Shown one piece after another: positions 15,993 to 25,607 of a stretch of 64,000 nucleotides of DNA (within the stretch, counting starts at the first letter, position 1; the number at the start of each line of letters is the position of its first letter). The notes beneath the pieces were generated by a model, which worked only from the letters and a program-made list of their open reading frames with translations, ran no database searches and was not told where the DNA came from. Source of the DNA: Pirellulales bacterium (GTDB taxonomy: Bacteria > Planctomycetota > Planctomycetia > Pirellulales > JAEUIK01); contig JAHBXR010000017.1 of assembly GCA_019636335.1 (NCBI GenBank), positions 91,600 through 155,599 of the forward strand, given 5' to 3'. Made by a program: the position numbers and the translations under genes.

Positions 15993-18617
15993 ATGAGCGA
16001 TCTGCCTCTGATCACGACCATTGCCGCGGGCTTTACGGCTGCGTGGGTGCTGGGGTTGCTGACGCAGCGTCTGCGCCTGTCGCCGATCGTCGGCTATCTG
16101 CTGGCAGGTGTGTTGATCGGACCGCATACGCCCGGCTATGTGGGCGACATCCACCTGGCGCACCAGCTCGCCGAGGTGGGGGTCATCCTGCTGATGTTCG
16201 GCGTCGGCCTGCACTTTCACCTCGAGGACCTGATCGCCGTCAAATCGGTGGCGATTCCCGGCGCGCTCGGCCAGAGCCTGGCTGCGACGCTCATCAGCAT
16301 TCCCATCTTCCTGATGTTCGATATCGAGCCGCGTTCCGGCGCCGTCATCGGTATGGCGATGGCGGTGGCGAGCACGGTGGTGTTGATGCGCGTGTTGATG
16401 GATGCCGAGGTGCTCGACTCGGTGGCGGGGCACGTGGCCGTGGGCTGGTTGCTCGTCGAGGACGTGCTTACGGTGGTCGTGCTCGTGATCATTCCCGTGC
16501 TGGGCACGGAGGTCGTTGCCGCCGGTGAGGTCGCGGCGGCAACAAACCCGTGGATGGCCATCACGATGGCGCTCGTCAAACTTGCGGCGCTCGTGGCCAT
16601 CGTCCTTTTCGTGGGTTCGCGCGTGGTGCCGTGGGCGTTGTTACAGGTCGCGCGACTGCGCTCGCGCGAGCTCTTCACGCTGACCGTGATGGTCTTCTCG
16701 GTGGCGATTGCCGCCGGCGCGTACGTGCTATTCGGCGCGTCGATGGCCCTGGGGGCATTTCTCGCCGGCATGATGGTGGCCCAGTCTCCCGTGAGCCACC
16801 AGGCCGCGGCCGACGCGCTGCCGCTGCGCGATGCGTTCGCCGTCATGTTTTTCGTCGCGGTGGGCATGCTCTTCGACCCCATGTTTCTGCTGCACGAGCC
16901 CCTGATGATGCTGGCGGCAATGGGGGTGATCTTGATCGTCAAACCGCTCGTCGCACTGCTGATCGTGGCCGTGCTGGGGCACTCCGTACGCACGGCGTTG
17001 ACGGTCGCTCTGGGCCTGGCGCAGATCGGCGAGTTTTCGTTCATCCTCTCCGATGCCGCCACGAAATTCGGCCTGATGCCCGAGGCGGGACATAACGTGC
17101 TCGTCGGCGGCGCAATCCTGTCGATCACGCTGAATCCGATTCTGTTCCGATCGCTCGATCCCATCGAACGCTGGCTGCGCACCAAGCCCCGCCTGTGGGC
17201 ATTGTTGAACTCCCGCGCCGAGCGACGCGTGGGGCAGATCAATGTCGAGGCTGCCGAAAACATCGCGCAGCACAAGGCCGGCGAACAGCGGCTGGCCGTG
17301 GTCGTGGGCTACGGCCCCGTGGGTCAGACGGTCAATCGCCTGTTGCGCGATGCCGGCATGGCGACCGTCGTCATCGACATGAATTCTGACACCGTGATCG
17401 ACTTGCAGCGACAGGGACAAACATCCATCTACGGCGATGCCTCGCGCGAAGCGATCCTCGAGCAGGCCGGCGTGCCGCGCGCGGCCTACCTCGTGCTGAC
17501 GCTGCCCCAGGCCACGAACCGCACCGCCATCGTCACGCTGGCCCGGACGTTGAATCCCCGCATTAAGGTGCTGGTGCGCGCCCGCTACCTGCGCGAGCGC
17601 GAAGATCTCGAACAGGCCGGCGCGTCGGCCGCCATCTACGAGGAAGGCGAGGCCGCCGTGGCGCTGGCGCGGCTCGTGCTGGTGGATGCGGGCGCCGGTC
17701 GCGAACGCATCGAGGGCGCCGTGCGCGACATCCGCCTGCGACTGATTCTGGAGAATGTTTCCAACCTGCGCTCACAGTCGGTCCACAGCATCATGATTCC
17801 GTGGACGCGCGTGCGCCGCCTGTCGCAGTCGGCCCATCTCGAGGACGTGCGGCGCCAGCTCGGCGAGCAGAAGTTCTCGCGCTGGCCGGTGGTCGACGCC
17901 GCCGGAGATCCGGTGGGCTACTTGCTGGCCAAGGATCTGATCGCCCTGAACTCGTCGGGCGTGGATTGGACCTCGCTCATACGGCCGCTGATCGAAGTCA
18001 CGCCGCAGGACGACGTCGAAGCGATCCTGCTGCAGTTCCAACGAGATGGCGCCACGATTTGCGTCGTGAAAGATAATCGCGTGCCGGTGGGCATCCTCAC
18101 GATCGAGGATATCTTGGAACGTGTCATCGGTCGCATGGAAGACGAGTATCCTCGTCATTCGAAGCTCATGTTGACCGACGTCTTGTGGACCGACGAGAGC
18201 CTGCTGCGACTGCAGGGGCGCACCTCGCAGGAGGTCATCGTCGAAATGGCTGCCAAGATTCCAGCCGGCCGCCTGCCGAACGGGGTCGATGTGGCCGAGT
18301 TGGCCATCGAGCGCGAACGCGAGTTGCCGACGCACGTGGGTGGCGGAGTGGCCATTCCGCACGCGCGTTGCCCGGGTCTCGCGAATCCGCTGGTCGTCTT
18401 CGGTCGTTCGGCGGAAGGTGTCGAATTCGGCGGAACTTCGGCCGAATTGGTGAAGTTGGTGTTCTTGATCGTCACGCCGGTGGAACACCCCGAGACGCAG
18501 GTGCTGCTGCTCAGTTTGATCGCGGGCATCGCGGGACAAGAGGACAAACGTCGGCTGCTCCGCGAGGCTGAGACCGTCGACGAGACTCGTGCCTTGTTGC
18601 TCGCGGCGGAAGTGTAG
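15993..18617 (+). CDS. Kef-type K+/H+ antiporter fused to TrkA-N, CBS pair and PTS EIIA-like domain
   Basis: 874 residues. Residues 1-390 form a CPA2-family exchanger with about 12 spans, including GWLLVED (D157) and GLAQIGEFSF (341-350). A TrkA-N domain spans about 432-570, with the nucleotide-binding GYGPVG at 439-444 and the usual acidic residue at the end of strand 2 (IDMNSD). A CBS pair follows (about 595-715). Residues of about 728-872 resemble PTS enzyme IIA type 2, with the phosphorylatable His at 790 in GVAIPHA. It should exchange K+ (or Na+) for H+ across the inner membrane, gated by NAD(H) or a similar ligand, adenosine nucleotides and perhaps phosphorylation. GAGG at 15982-15985 supports the start. 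Confidence 0.9.
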   Translation: MSDLPLITTIAAGFTAAWVLGLLTQRLRLSPIVGYLLAGVLIGPHTPGYVGDIHLAHQLAEVGVILLMFGVGLHFHLEDLIAVKSVAIPGALGQSLAATLISIPIFLMFDIEPRSGAVIGMAMAVASTVVLMRVLMDAEVLDSVAGHVAVGWLLVEDVLTVVVLVIIPVLGTEVVAAGEVAAATNPWMAITMALVKLAALVAIVLFVGSRVVPWALLQVARLRSRELFTLTVMVFSVAIAAGAYVLFGASMALGAFLAGMMVAQSPVSHQAAADALPLRDAFAVMFFVAVGMLFDPMFLLHEPLMMLAAMGVILIVKPLVALLIVAVLGHSVRTALTVALGLAQIGEFSFILSDAATKFGLMPEAGHNVLVGGAILSITLNPILFRSLDPIERWLRTKPRLWALLNSRAERRVGQINVEAAENIAQHKAGEQRLAVVVGYGPVGQTVNRLLRDAGMATVVIDMNSDTVIDLQRQGQTSIYGDASREAILEQAGVPRAAYLVLTLPQATNRTAIVTLARTLNPRIKVLVRARYLREREDLEQAGASAAIYEEGEAAVALARLVLVDAGAGRERIEGAVRDIRLRLILENVSNLRSQSVHSIMIPWTRVRRLSQSAHLEDVRRQLGEQKFSRWPVVDAAGDPVGYLLAKDLIALNSSGVDWTSLIRPLIEVTPQDDVEAILLQFQRDGATICVVKDNRVPVGILTIEDILERVIGRMEDEYPRHSKLMLTDVLWTDESLLRLQGRTSQEVIVEMAAKIPAGRLPNGVDVAELAIERERELPTHVGGGVAIPHARCPGLANPLVVFGRSAEGVEFGGTSAELVKLVFLIVTPVEHPETQVLLLSLIAGIAGQEDKRRLLREAETVDETRALLLAAEV

Positions 18618-18672
18618 TGCTCGAACGAGCGCTCCTTCGAGTGATTCGTGAATCTCGCCAGGAGACACACGC

Positions 18673-19140
18673 ATGAAGATTCTGCTAGCCGTAGATGGTT
18701 CGCCCTGCAGCAACGCCGCCGTCGAAGAGGTCTGCCGGCGTCCGTGGCCGCCGGATACCGAAGTACACGTGGTGACGGTCCACCGGCCGGCGGAGCCGAG
18801 CCTGTTGAAGTCCTCGCCCACGATCTTCGATGAGCTCGTGAAGCAACAGCGCAGCGAGGCACTAGGCCATCTTACGGCCGCGGTCGAGACGCTCGAGCAG
18901 CGCGCTCCTGGTCTACGCGTTATGTCGCTGTTGCTCGAAGGGCTGCCGAAGGACGCGATCCTGGACGAGGCCGAGCGGTGGGACGCGGATCTCATCGTGG
19001 TGGGGTCGCACGGATACAGCCCGGTTCGTCGCTTCCTGCTCGGTTCCGTCTCGTTGGCGGTGGCGACCGGCGCGCCCTGCTCAGTGCAGATCGTGCGTGG
19101 ACCCGTCGAGTCAGCCGCCAACGGGTCGCACGACTGCTGA
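18673..19140 (+). CDS. Universal stress protein (UspA family)
   Basis: 155 residues. It opens with MKILLAVDGSPCSNAA, the strand-1 Asp/Ser pattern of ATP-binding Usp proteins, and ends with DADLIVVGSHGYSPVRRFLLGSVS, which carries the G-x2-G-x9-G-S nucleotide-binding motif. It is a cytoplasmic ATP-binding stress protein. It starts 55 bases after the Kef-type gene with CCAGGAGA before the ATG, so co-transcription is likely. Usp proteins next to ion exchangers often sense ATP and modulate transport, an inference from context here. Confidence 0.92.
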   Translation: MKILLAVDGSPCSNAAVEEVCRRPWPPDTEVHVVTVHRPAEPSLLKSSPTIFDELVKQQRSEALGHLTAAVETLEQRAPGLRVMSLLLEGLPKDAILDEAERWDADLIVVGSHGYSPVRRFLLGSVSLAVATGAPCSVQIVRGPVESAANGSHDC

Positions 19141-19232
19141 TCGTCGCCGGACGGGTCGAACGGGAATGCTATCCGAACGTACATCGCAGACATCGATTTC
19201 GCTCAGGCTGCGCGACAGGAGGCAAGCTGGAT

Positions 19233-20213
19233 ATGTGGGGCGCAGCGTTATTCATCTGGGGACTCGTCGTCCTGATTGTCGGCGCCGAGCTCGTCGTGCG
19301 GGGGGGCGCGGCATTGGCGGCCTCGCTGGGGGTCAAGCCGCTCATTCTCGGGCTGACCGTGGTCGCGATTGGCACCAGCTTTCCCGAGCTGGCCGTCGGC
19401 ATCACGGCGTGCGTGCAGGGGAGCGGGGCGATTGCCGTGGGCAATATCGCGGGCACCAACCTGCTCAATATCCTGTTTATTCTCGGCCTGAGCGCCCTGC
19501 TGCGTCCGCTCCCGCTGCACTTGCAGGTGTTCAAGCTGGAACTGCCGGTGATGGTGGTCGCCGCGACGATGATGACCGTCTTGGCGTTCGACGGGATCCT
19601 GTCTCGGCTCGACGGCGCGCTCATGCTGACGGCGGCAGGGTTCTACACCGTGGCGCTGGTGCGGCTGAGTCGCCAGGAATCTCGCAACACGGCCAAAGAG
19701 TTTCAGGAGCAGTTCGGCGTCGAGCCGAGCGAGGTCGTGCAACCTTCGAGGCGGGTGCGGATAAAGTTTGCCACGATCCTCGGCATAGGCATCGTGTTGT
19801 CGATTCTCGGCGCCGACTGGCTGGTCGGTGGCGCGGTCAGCATCGCCCACAGTTTCGGCGTCTCCGATGCCATGATCGGCCTGACGATCGTGGCCGTGGG
19901 GACCTCGGCGCCCGAGTTCGTGACCACCGTCGTGGCGACCATCAAGAACGAACGCGATATTGCCGTCGGCAATCTGCTGGGCAGCAGCATTTACAACATC
20001 CTGGTGATCCTGGCGATCACTTGCCTGGCCTCACCACAGCCGATCCCTGTCGAGCCGCAGTTGTTGTTCTTCGACATTCCCATCATGGCGGCCGTGGCGT
20101 TGCTCTGTATTCCCGTCTTCATCACGGGACGGAGCGTGTCGCGCTTCGAAGGAGGCATGTTCGTGACGATATACCTGTTGTACATGGTCGCGCTCCTCCA
20201 GTTCCACACCTAA
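19233..20213 (+). CDS. Calcium/sodium antiporter (YrbG-like, CaCA family)
   Basis: 326 residues with ten hydrophobic spans. It has both alpha-repeats of the CaCA family: VVAIGTSFPELAVGI with GNIAGTNLLN in the first half and VVAVGTSAPEFVTTV with GNLLGSSIYN in the second, including the ion-binding acidic residues (PEL and PEF). It should exchange Ca2+ for Na+ (or K+) at the inner membrane. The ATG at 19233 has AGGAGG ten bases before it. The frame is open 85 codons further upstream but that would overlap the Usp gene. It is the third gene of the ion-homeostasis group. Confidence 0.93.
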   Translation: MWGAALFIWGLVVLIVGAELVVRGGAALAASLGVKPLILGLTVVAIGTSFPELAVGITACVQGSGAIAVGNIAGTNLLNILFILGLSALLRPLPLHLQVFKLELPVMVVAATMMTVLAFDGILSRLDGALMLTAAGFYTVALVRLSRQESRNTAKEFQEQFGVEPSEVVQPSRRVRIKFATILGIGIVLSILGADWLVGGAVSIAHSFGVSDAMIGLTIVAVGTSAPEFVTTVVATIKNERDIAVGNLLGSSIYNILVILAITCLASPQPIPVEPQLLFFDIPIMAAVALLCIPVFITGRSVSRFEGGMFVTIYLLYMVALLQFHT

Positions 20214-20332
20214 GCACAGCGGAGGTGGTGCTCTGTCAAAGCCTGATTTTCGGGTTCCCAAGCCGGGTGGCACCGTCGATGATGCGGCGCGACACCGACG
20301 AGCTTCCGACTTCCGCGAAAAAAGCTTCACGC

Positions 20333-21241
20333 CTACTGCGGAAACTCGTCTGGTTCTTCAGCGGCCGGCTCGGTGGTCGATGCTTCTTCGATCGCGGGCG
20401 CCTCGGTGGTTTCTTCCACGTCGGCGGGGGCGGTCGATTCCACGACCGGCTCCGCCGAGTTCGTTGCCGGCTGATGCTCGTAGGAGTCCGCTCCGCTGAA
20501 ATCGACGTCCTCGCGGCGATTCTCTCCCGGGACGAGCCAGATTTCGCCGAACAGCTCGTTCTGTTCGGCGCGGACCGAGTGGTGTCGCACCAGCTCCAGC
20601 AGCGCGAGAAAGATGCCCACGACTCTCGATTTGTGCATGCCACGCTCGAAGAGGTCGCTAAAGGCGAGTCTTCCCCGTTCGTTGAGCCGGGTATGCACGC
20701 GCGACATGTAGACGTGGATCGGTGTGTCGTCGTACACGATGTTCGAGGTCGGACCTCCCAGGTTGTCGCGCATGACGCGTCCCAGGGCACTGACCAGATC
20801 CCACAGCTCGACCTCTTGCAGCGACTCGTGCGCGAGGTCGCGATTTTGCGGGGGCGCGTCGGGGGCCACCCGCGGAAAGTGCTCCTGCCAGGCACGGCTC
20901 CGCTCGTCGAGCATGCTGGCGGCATCTTTGAACTGCTTGTACTCGAGCAGTTGCCGCACGAGCTCCTGGCGGGGATCTTCGAGCTCGAGTTCTCCTTCGT
21001 CGCCGTGTGGCAGGACCAGCCGCGACTTGATCTCGGCCAGGGTGCTGGCCATCTCGAGAAAGTCCCCCGCCGCATTCACGTCGAGATGTTCGATCACGTC
21101 CAGGTAACGCACGTACTGTTCGGTGATCAGCGAGACGGGCAGATCGGTGATCTCGACCTCGTGCTTGCGCACCAGGTACAGGAGCAGATCGAGCGGTCCG
21201 CGAAAGACCTCGAGATCGACGCGAAAGTCCACGGGGGGCAT
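20333..21241 (-). CDS. scpA: Segregation and condensation protein A
   Basis: 302 residues. FRGPLDLLLYLVRKHEVEITDLPVSLIT near the start and the C-terminal winged-helix part (RVVGIFLALLELVR) are diagnostic of ScpA, the kleisin that bridges SMC heads together with ScpB. From about residue 245 the protein has an acidic, Glu/Pro/Thr/Ala-rich tail of about 55 residues that is probably disordered and is longer than in the usual 230-260-residue family members. I chose the ATG at 21241, where family similarity begins. The frame stays open a further 110 codons upstream but that part looks non-coding. No scpB or smc gene is adjacent. Confidence 0.9.
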   Translation of the reverse strand: MPPVDFRVDLEVFRGPLDLLLYLVRKHEVEITDLPVSLITEQYVRYLDVIEHLDVNAAGDFLEMASTLAEIKSRLVLPHGDEGELELEDPRQELVRQLLEYKQFKDAASMLDERSRAWQEHFPRVAPDAPPQNRDLAHESLQEVELWDLVSALGRVMRDNLGGPTSNIVYDDTPIHVYMSRVHTRLNERGRLAFSDLFERGMHKSRVVGIFLALLELVRHHSVRAEQNELFGEIWLVPGENRREDVDFSGADSYEHQPATNSAEPVVESTAPADVEETTEAPAIEEASTTEPAAEEPDEFPQ

Positions 21242-21693
21242 AAGTTCCGGCGAAGGATGAAGAGGAGCAGTTTGCCCACGCCTACAGGGCCATGACGAGT
21301 TATCGACCAATTCGTCTGTTGGCCCGGCAAACTTGAAGCGACCTGCAACGTTCGCCGGCGAAAGGGCTGCCAGCGGGACGTTCCTGTCCGGTGCGAAGCG
21401 GCAAGGCCTTTTCCCAACATACCCAGTTGAGCTCCCCTTTGCTCGTCTAGGGAGAATAACTACTTGTGGGGGGAACGGCGGCAGGCGAAACTGAATCGCT
21501 GGTGGTTGCTCGCCGTCCAAAGGGCTAGTGGCTCGAGTGGGACAGGGGGCAGGTCGCATTTGCTTGCCCAACTTGCCCGGCCGCGATAGCCTGACAGCGT
21601 CGGATCAGCGAGAGGCCCCACTTATCCTGTCTGCGTCATGTCTCGCGCTCGCGAGGCCGCGCCGTTCGGGCGTCCTAGTTTGGGGTACGTGCC
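21242..21693. other. Divergent intergenic region between scpA and the pentapeptide-repeat gene
   Basis: About 450 bases with open frames on both strands that lack coding character. It should hold promoters for both flanking genes, but I could not identify convincing -35/-10 pairs or repeats. Confidence 0.5.
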
Positions 21694-22323
21694 GTGATCG
21701 AGATCAGGCACAGAAAGACCTCCGTGGTCCTGCTGCGCATCGAGGCCGACACGCTCTCGGGCGCCAAGCTCACGGGATCGAAGCTGCGCGAGGCGAACCT
21801 GGCCGACTTGGATCTGACCGGGGCCAACCTGGCGAATTGCGACCTCCGCGACGCCAACTTCCGCGGGGCTCGGCTCAAGGGAACCCTGTTCAACAGCAGC
21901 TATCTGAACAATGCCAATTTTGAAGAGGCCTTGCTCAGTGCCGCGAATCTGACCGACGCCTTCTTGATCGGGGCGAATCTTTCTCGCGCGAAGTTCGATG
22001 GGGCCATCCTGCGTTACGCCCAGGCGGCCGGGGCCATCATGGTGGGCACCGACTTCGCCGGCGCCGATTTGAGCATGGCCGACCTGCGGGCGAACCTCCA
22101 AGGTGCTAACCTGATGAAGGCCGACCTGCGCGGTGCGAACCTCAGCGGGGCCGACCTGTCGGGGGCCAATCTCGACGGGGCGAACCTGGCGGGGGCCAAT
22201 CTCACGACCGCGCGGCTCGTCGGCGCCAAGATGCACGGCACCGTCAACGCGCGCGGCCGCACGGCCGAACAACCGGCGTTCCGCGCGCGGGCGAAACGGC
22301 CCTGGTGGCAACTCTGGAGTTGA
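21694..22323 (+). CDS. Pentapeptide-repeat protein
   Basis: 209 residues from a GTG at 21694. About residues 20-185 consist of tandem A(D/N)LXX units (for example [19 protein letters not shown]), which fold as a right-handed square beta-helix. The cellular role of most members is unknown, and some mimic DNA and bind gyrase. Here the repeat is slightly irregular around the [12 protein letters not shown] stretch. There is no signal peptide, so the protein is probably cytoplasmic. The C-terminus is short and basic with two Trp. The histidine kinase gene follows 81 bases downstream in the same direction. Confidence 0.9.
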   Translation: MIEIRHRKTSVVLLRIEADTLSGAKLTGSKLREANLADLDLTGANLANCDLRDANFRGARLKGTLFNSSYLNNANFEEALLSAANLTDAFLIGANLSRAKFDGAILRYAQAAGAIMVGTDFAGADLSMADLRANLQGANLMKADLRGANLSGADLSGANLDGANLAGANLTTARLVGAKMHGTVNARGRTAEQPAFRARAKRPWWQLWS

Positions 22324-22404
22324 GCGCCACGTTTCGCGCGGCTCGCGACGTGCCGAGGGTGAGAGTCGGGGCACGAGTGCGACGCGTGTGGGAGAGCGAA
22401 TCGC

Positions 22405-25400
22405 GTGAACGAGCTTGGGTGGTTTCTGGCGGTGCTCATGACCGTGGCGGTCCTCGCCCCGGCCGCCTGGTTGTTGGGGCGGCGTCTTTTGCCCGGCGCC
22501 ACACCTCCCGAGTCATCGAGAACCGGCGAATCCACGGATCTCGAATTGCTCAAGCAGACGGCCGTGCTGACGCGCGAGAAGGAACAACTGCAAAGCTATC
22601 TCGACGAGTACCGCCAGGCCGAAGAGGCCCTCCGCGCCAGCGAAGAAAAGTACCGTGCGCTCGTCGAAAATGCCAACGACGCCATCGTGATCGCGCAGGA
22701 CGGTGCGGTCCACTTTGCCAACCCCAAGACCGAGGCGATGCTGGGCTATTCCTTCGCCGAACTGGCGACGATGCCCTTCACCGAGATCATCGCTCCCGAA
22801 GATCGTGCCCTGGTCGTCGAGCGTTACACGCGCCGACTGGAGGGGGAGGACGTGCCGAGCCGGTACCGCTTTCGCGCCGTCACGAGCGACGGCCGTAAGC
22901 TGTGGGTCGAGATCAACTCGGTCATCGTCACGTGGGAGGGACGCCCGGCGTCGTTGTCGTTCTTGCGCGACATCGACGACCAGATGCAGGCCGAAGAAAA
23001 CCTGCGCGCGAGCGAGGCGAAGAATCGCGCCATGCTCGATGCCACCCCCGACCTGCTGCTGATCGTCGATCGCGAAGGGAAATGCCTCGAAGCCCGGGCC
23101 AGCCGCGAGTTCGGCGTGGCGCTTCCCGCCGGCACCGTCGGGGCCAAGGTAACCGACTACTTTCCGCACGACCTGGCCGATCGGCTGCTGGCGGTGATTT
23201 ATCGCGCGTTGTCGACCGGGCAATTGCAGACGCTGGAGTTGCGGTTGCCCACGCCCGAGGGATTGCGCCATCTCGAATCGCGCGTCGTGGTCTGCGGCGA
23301 TGACACGGTGCTCTTCATCGTCCGCGACGTAACGCAGCGCAAGCGGGAAGAGGCCGAGCTGAAGGAAGCGAAGCTGGTCGCCGAAGAGGCGAATCGCGCC
23401 AAAAGCCGCTTTCTGGCCAACATGAGTCACGAGATTCGCACGCCGATGAACGCCATCATCGGCATGACCGAGTTGTCGCTCGCCAGCGACTTGGGCGAAG
23501 AGCAGCGGCGGCTACTCTCCGGCGTGCTCGAATCGGCCGAATTCATGCTGGCGCTGATCAATACGCTGCTCGATTTCTCGAAGATCGAGGCCGGCAAGCT
23601 GACGCTCGATCCCACCGAATTCCGCCTGCGCGACGACGTGGGCGACGCCCTGCATGCGCTCGCCTTGCGGGCGCACGAGAAGGAGCTCGAGCTCATCTGC
23701 CACATCGACGCGGACGTGCCCGACCGGCTGGTGGGAGATTCGGCGCGGCTGCGCCAGGTACTGTTCAACCTGGTGGGAAACGCCGTGAAGTTCACCGAAC
23801 AGGGCGAAGTCGTGCTGCGCGTCCACCGCGCGGCGGTCGCCGACGGCGGGGCGATCACGCTGCGGTTCGAAGTACGCGACACCGGCATCGGTATCCCGCA
23901 CGACAAGCAGGCGGCCATTTTCGAGCCCTTCCAGCAGGCCGACGACTCGACGACGCGCCGCTATGGCGGAACGGGCCTGGGACTGGCGATTTCTTCACAG
24001 CTCGTCGACCTGATGGGAGGCTCGATAGGCGTCGAAAGCGTGCCCGACCAGGGGACCACGTTTTACTTCACCACGACGTTCGAGGTGGTGCCCGACGATC
24101 GACCTCTCCCCGCCCCGTCGCTGACCGACAAGGCGGTGTTGATCGTCGAAGATAACGCTGCCTGTCGCCAGTCTCTGGCCGACACGGTGGCCGGCGCCGG
24201 CGCCCGCGTGGTTGCCGTGGCCAACGCTCGCGAGGCCTTCGCCGCCCTCGCACAAGCACTGTCCGAGGGGCGCGCCTTTGCCGGCGCCATCGTCGATGCG
24301 GGACTGCCCGATGAGCACGGGCTCGAGGTCGTGCGGCAGCTTCACGCCAAGACGCCGCCGACGGCGGCCATCTTGCTGATGACGCACGGCGACGTGGGGC
24401 ACAGCGTGATCGGGCGAACCGAGTTGCCGCACGTGCGCTGTCTGATGAAGCCGGTCAAACAGACCGATCTGCTCGCGGCCCTGGCCGTCGACGCCGCATC
24501 GGTGCAGGCCACTGCGGCGATTGCACGCCCGACGAGCGATTTCGGCGCCGCGGTACGGCCGCTGCGCATCCTGCTGGCCGAAGACAACGCCATCAATCAG
24601 AAGGTGGCGGTCAGCATGCTCGGCGCCCGAGGGCATCACGTCGTGTGCGCGAGCGACGGACGCGAAGCGCTCGAACGTCTAGGCCAGGAGCAGTTCGACC
24701 TGGTGCTGATGGATGTGCAGATGCCGGTGATGGGAGGGCTCGAGGCGACGGCCGCCATTCGCGCCCAAGAGCAAGGCACGGGCCAGCATCTGCCGATCAT
24801 CGCCATGACGGCTCACGCGATGAAAGGGGATCGCGAAGATTGCCTCGCCGCCGGCATGGATGACTATGTTGCCAAGCCGATCCGCGCGCGGGAGCTGTTT
24901 GCCGCCGTCGAGCGCGCAGAAAGGTATCGAGCGGCCGGTTGTCAGGAACTTGCGGCTCCGGTCATGGCTGGTGAATCGCGGCCACCCGGGGCGAACCGCC
25001 GAGCGGAAGAGCCCGTCGTCGAAGAGACCATCGACGAACGGGAGAGCGAGCTGGTCTTCGATCCGCAGACAGCTCTGGCCTGCGTCAATGGCGATGCCGA
25101 ACTGCTGCGCGAGATCGTGGGCCTGTTTCTCGACGATGCGCCGCGCTTGATCGGCGAGCTGCGCGAGGCCATTGACGGGGCCGATGCGTCCAGCGTGCGG
25201 CGGGTCGCCCACACGATCAAGAACTCGGTGGGGTACTTCGGTCTGAAGAGTACCTTCGAGCGAGCGCTCGAGCTGGAAAACATGGGTCGCGCCGCCGAGT
25301 TGGCGGGCGCCGATCGCGCCTGGCAGCGTCTGCGATCCGAAGTCGAACGATTGCAGCCGATCCTGGCCGAGTTCGTAAACTCGCAGAGTGAAGAAGAAAC

Positions 25401-25419
25401 CCAAAGCGCGGAGACCTGA
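22405..25419 (+). CDS. Hybrid sensor histidine kinase: PAS-PAS-HisKA-HATPase-REC-REC-Hpt
   Basis: 1004 residues from a GTG preceded by GGGAGAG. One membrane span (about 5-25) is followed by a short coiled coil and two PAS domains (about 75-195 and 205-315). The HisKA domain carries the phosphorylated His 342 in [10 protein letters not shown]. The ATPase domain has Asn 459, DTGIGIP (492-498) and GTGLGLA (522-528). Receiver 1 has Asp 631, receiver 2 has Asp 770, and the Hpt domain has His 936 in AHTIKNS. It is a complete His-Asp-His phosphorelay on one chain, anchored in the membrane with its sensors apparently cytoplasmic. The receiver-kinase gene at 25608 is the likely output partner. Confidence 0.93.
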   Translation: MNELGWFLAVLMTVAVLAPAAWLLGRRLLPGATPPESSRTGESTDLELLKQTAVLTREKEQLQSYLDEYRQAEEALRASEEKYRALVENANDAIVIAQDGAVHFANPKTEAMLGYSFAELATMPFTEIIAPEDRALVVERYTRRLEGEDVPSRYRFRAVTSDGRKLWVEINSVIVTWEGRPASLSFLRDIDDQMQAEENLRASEAKNRAMLDATPDLLLIVDREGKCLEARASREFGVALPAGTVGAKVTDYFPHDLADRLLAVIYRALSTGQLQTLELRLPTPEGLRHLESRVVVCGDDTVLFIVRDVTQRKREEAELKEAKLVAEEANRAKSRFLANMSHEIRTPMNAIIGMTELSLASDLGEEQRRLLSGVLESAEFMLALINTLLDFSKIEAGKLTLDPTEFRLRDDVGDALHALALRAHEKELELICHIDADVPDRLVGDSARLRQVLFNLVGNAVKFTEQGEVVLRVHRAAVADGGAITLRFEVRDTGIGIPHDKQAAIFEPFQQADDSTTRRYGGTGLGLAISSQLVDLMGGSIGVESVPDQGTTFYFTTTFEVVPDDRPLPAPSLTDKAVLIVEDNAACRQSLADTVAGAGARVVAVANAREAFAALAQALSEGRAFAGAIVDAGLPDEHGLEVVRQLHAKTPPTAAILLMTHGDVGHSVIGRTELPHVRCLMKPVKQTDLLAALAVDAASVQATAAIARPTSDFGAAVRPLRILLAEDNAINQKVAVSMLGARGHHVVCASDGREALERLGQEQFDLVLMDVQMPVMGGLEATAAIRAQEQGTGQHLPIIAMTAHAMKGDREDCLAAGMDDYVAKPIRARELFAAVERAERYRAAGCQELAAPVMAGESRPPGANRRAEEPVVEETIDERESELVFDPQTALACVNGDAELLREIVGLFLDDAPRLIGELREAIDGADASSVRRVAHTIKNSVGYFGLKSTFERALELENMGRAAELAGADRAWQRLRSEVERLQPILAEFVNSQSEEETQSAET

Positions 25420-25607
25420 GATCCGGACAGATCGTCAGCGAATCGCCGGCGGCAGGCGAGCCGCGAAGAGTAAAATCTTCCGGGGCGGCCAAGTTTCTTC
25501 GCGCAGGGCCATCGAGTAAGATGGCCCACCGGCTAGATGCGGTGATGGAAACGCTCGACGTTGCTTTGCCGACTTCGCCAGTATCCACACGTGGGGAGCA
25601 TGCACCG

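Noticed and set aside
19097..21295. 732-codon plus-strand frame spanning the Ca2+/Na+ exchanger and the antisense of scpA
   Set aside because: Arg/His-rich composition without motifs, and it crosses two well-supported genes.
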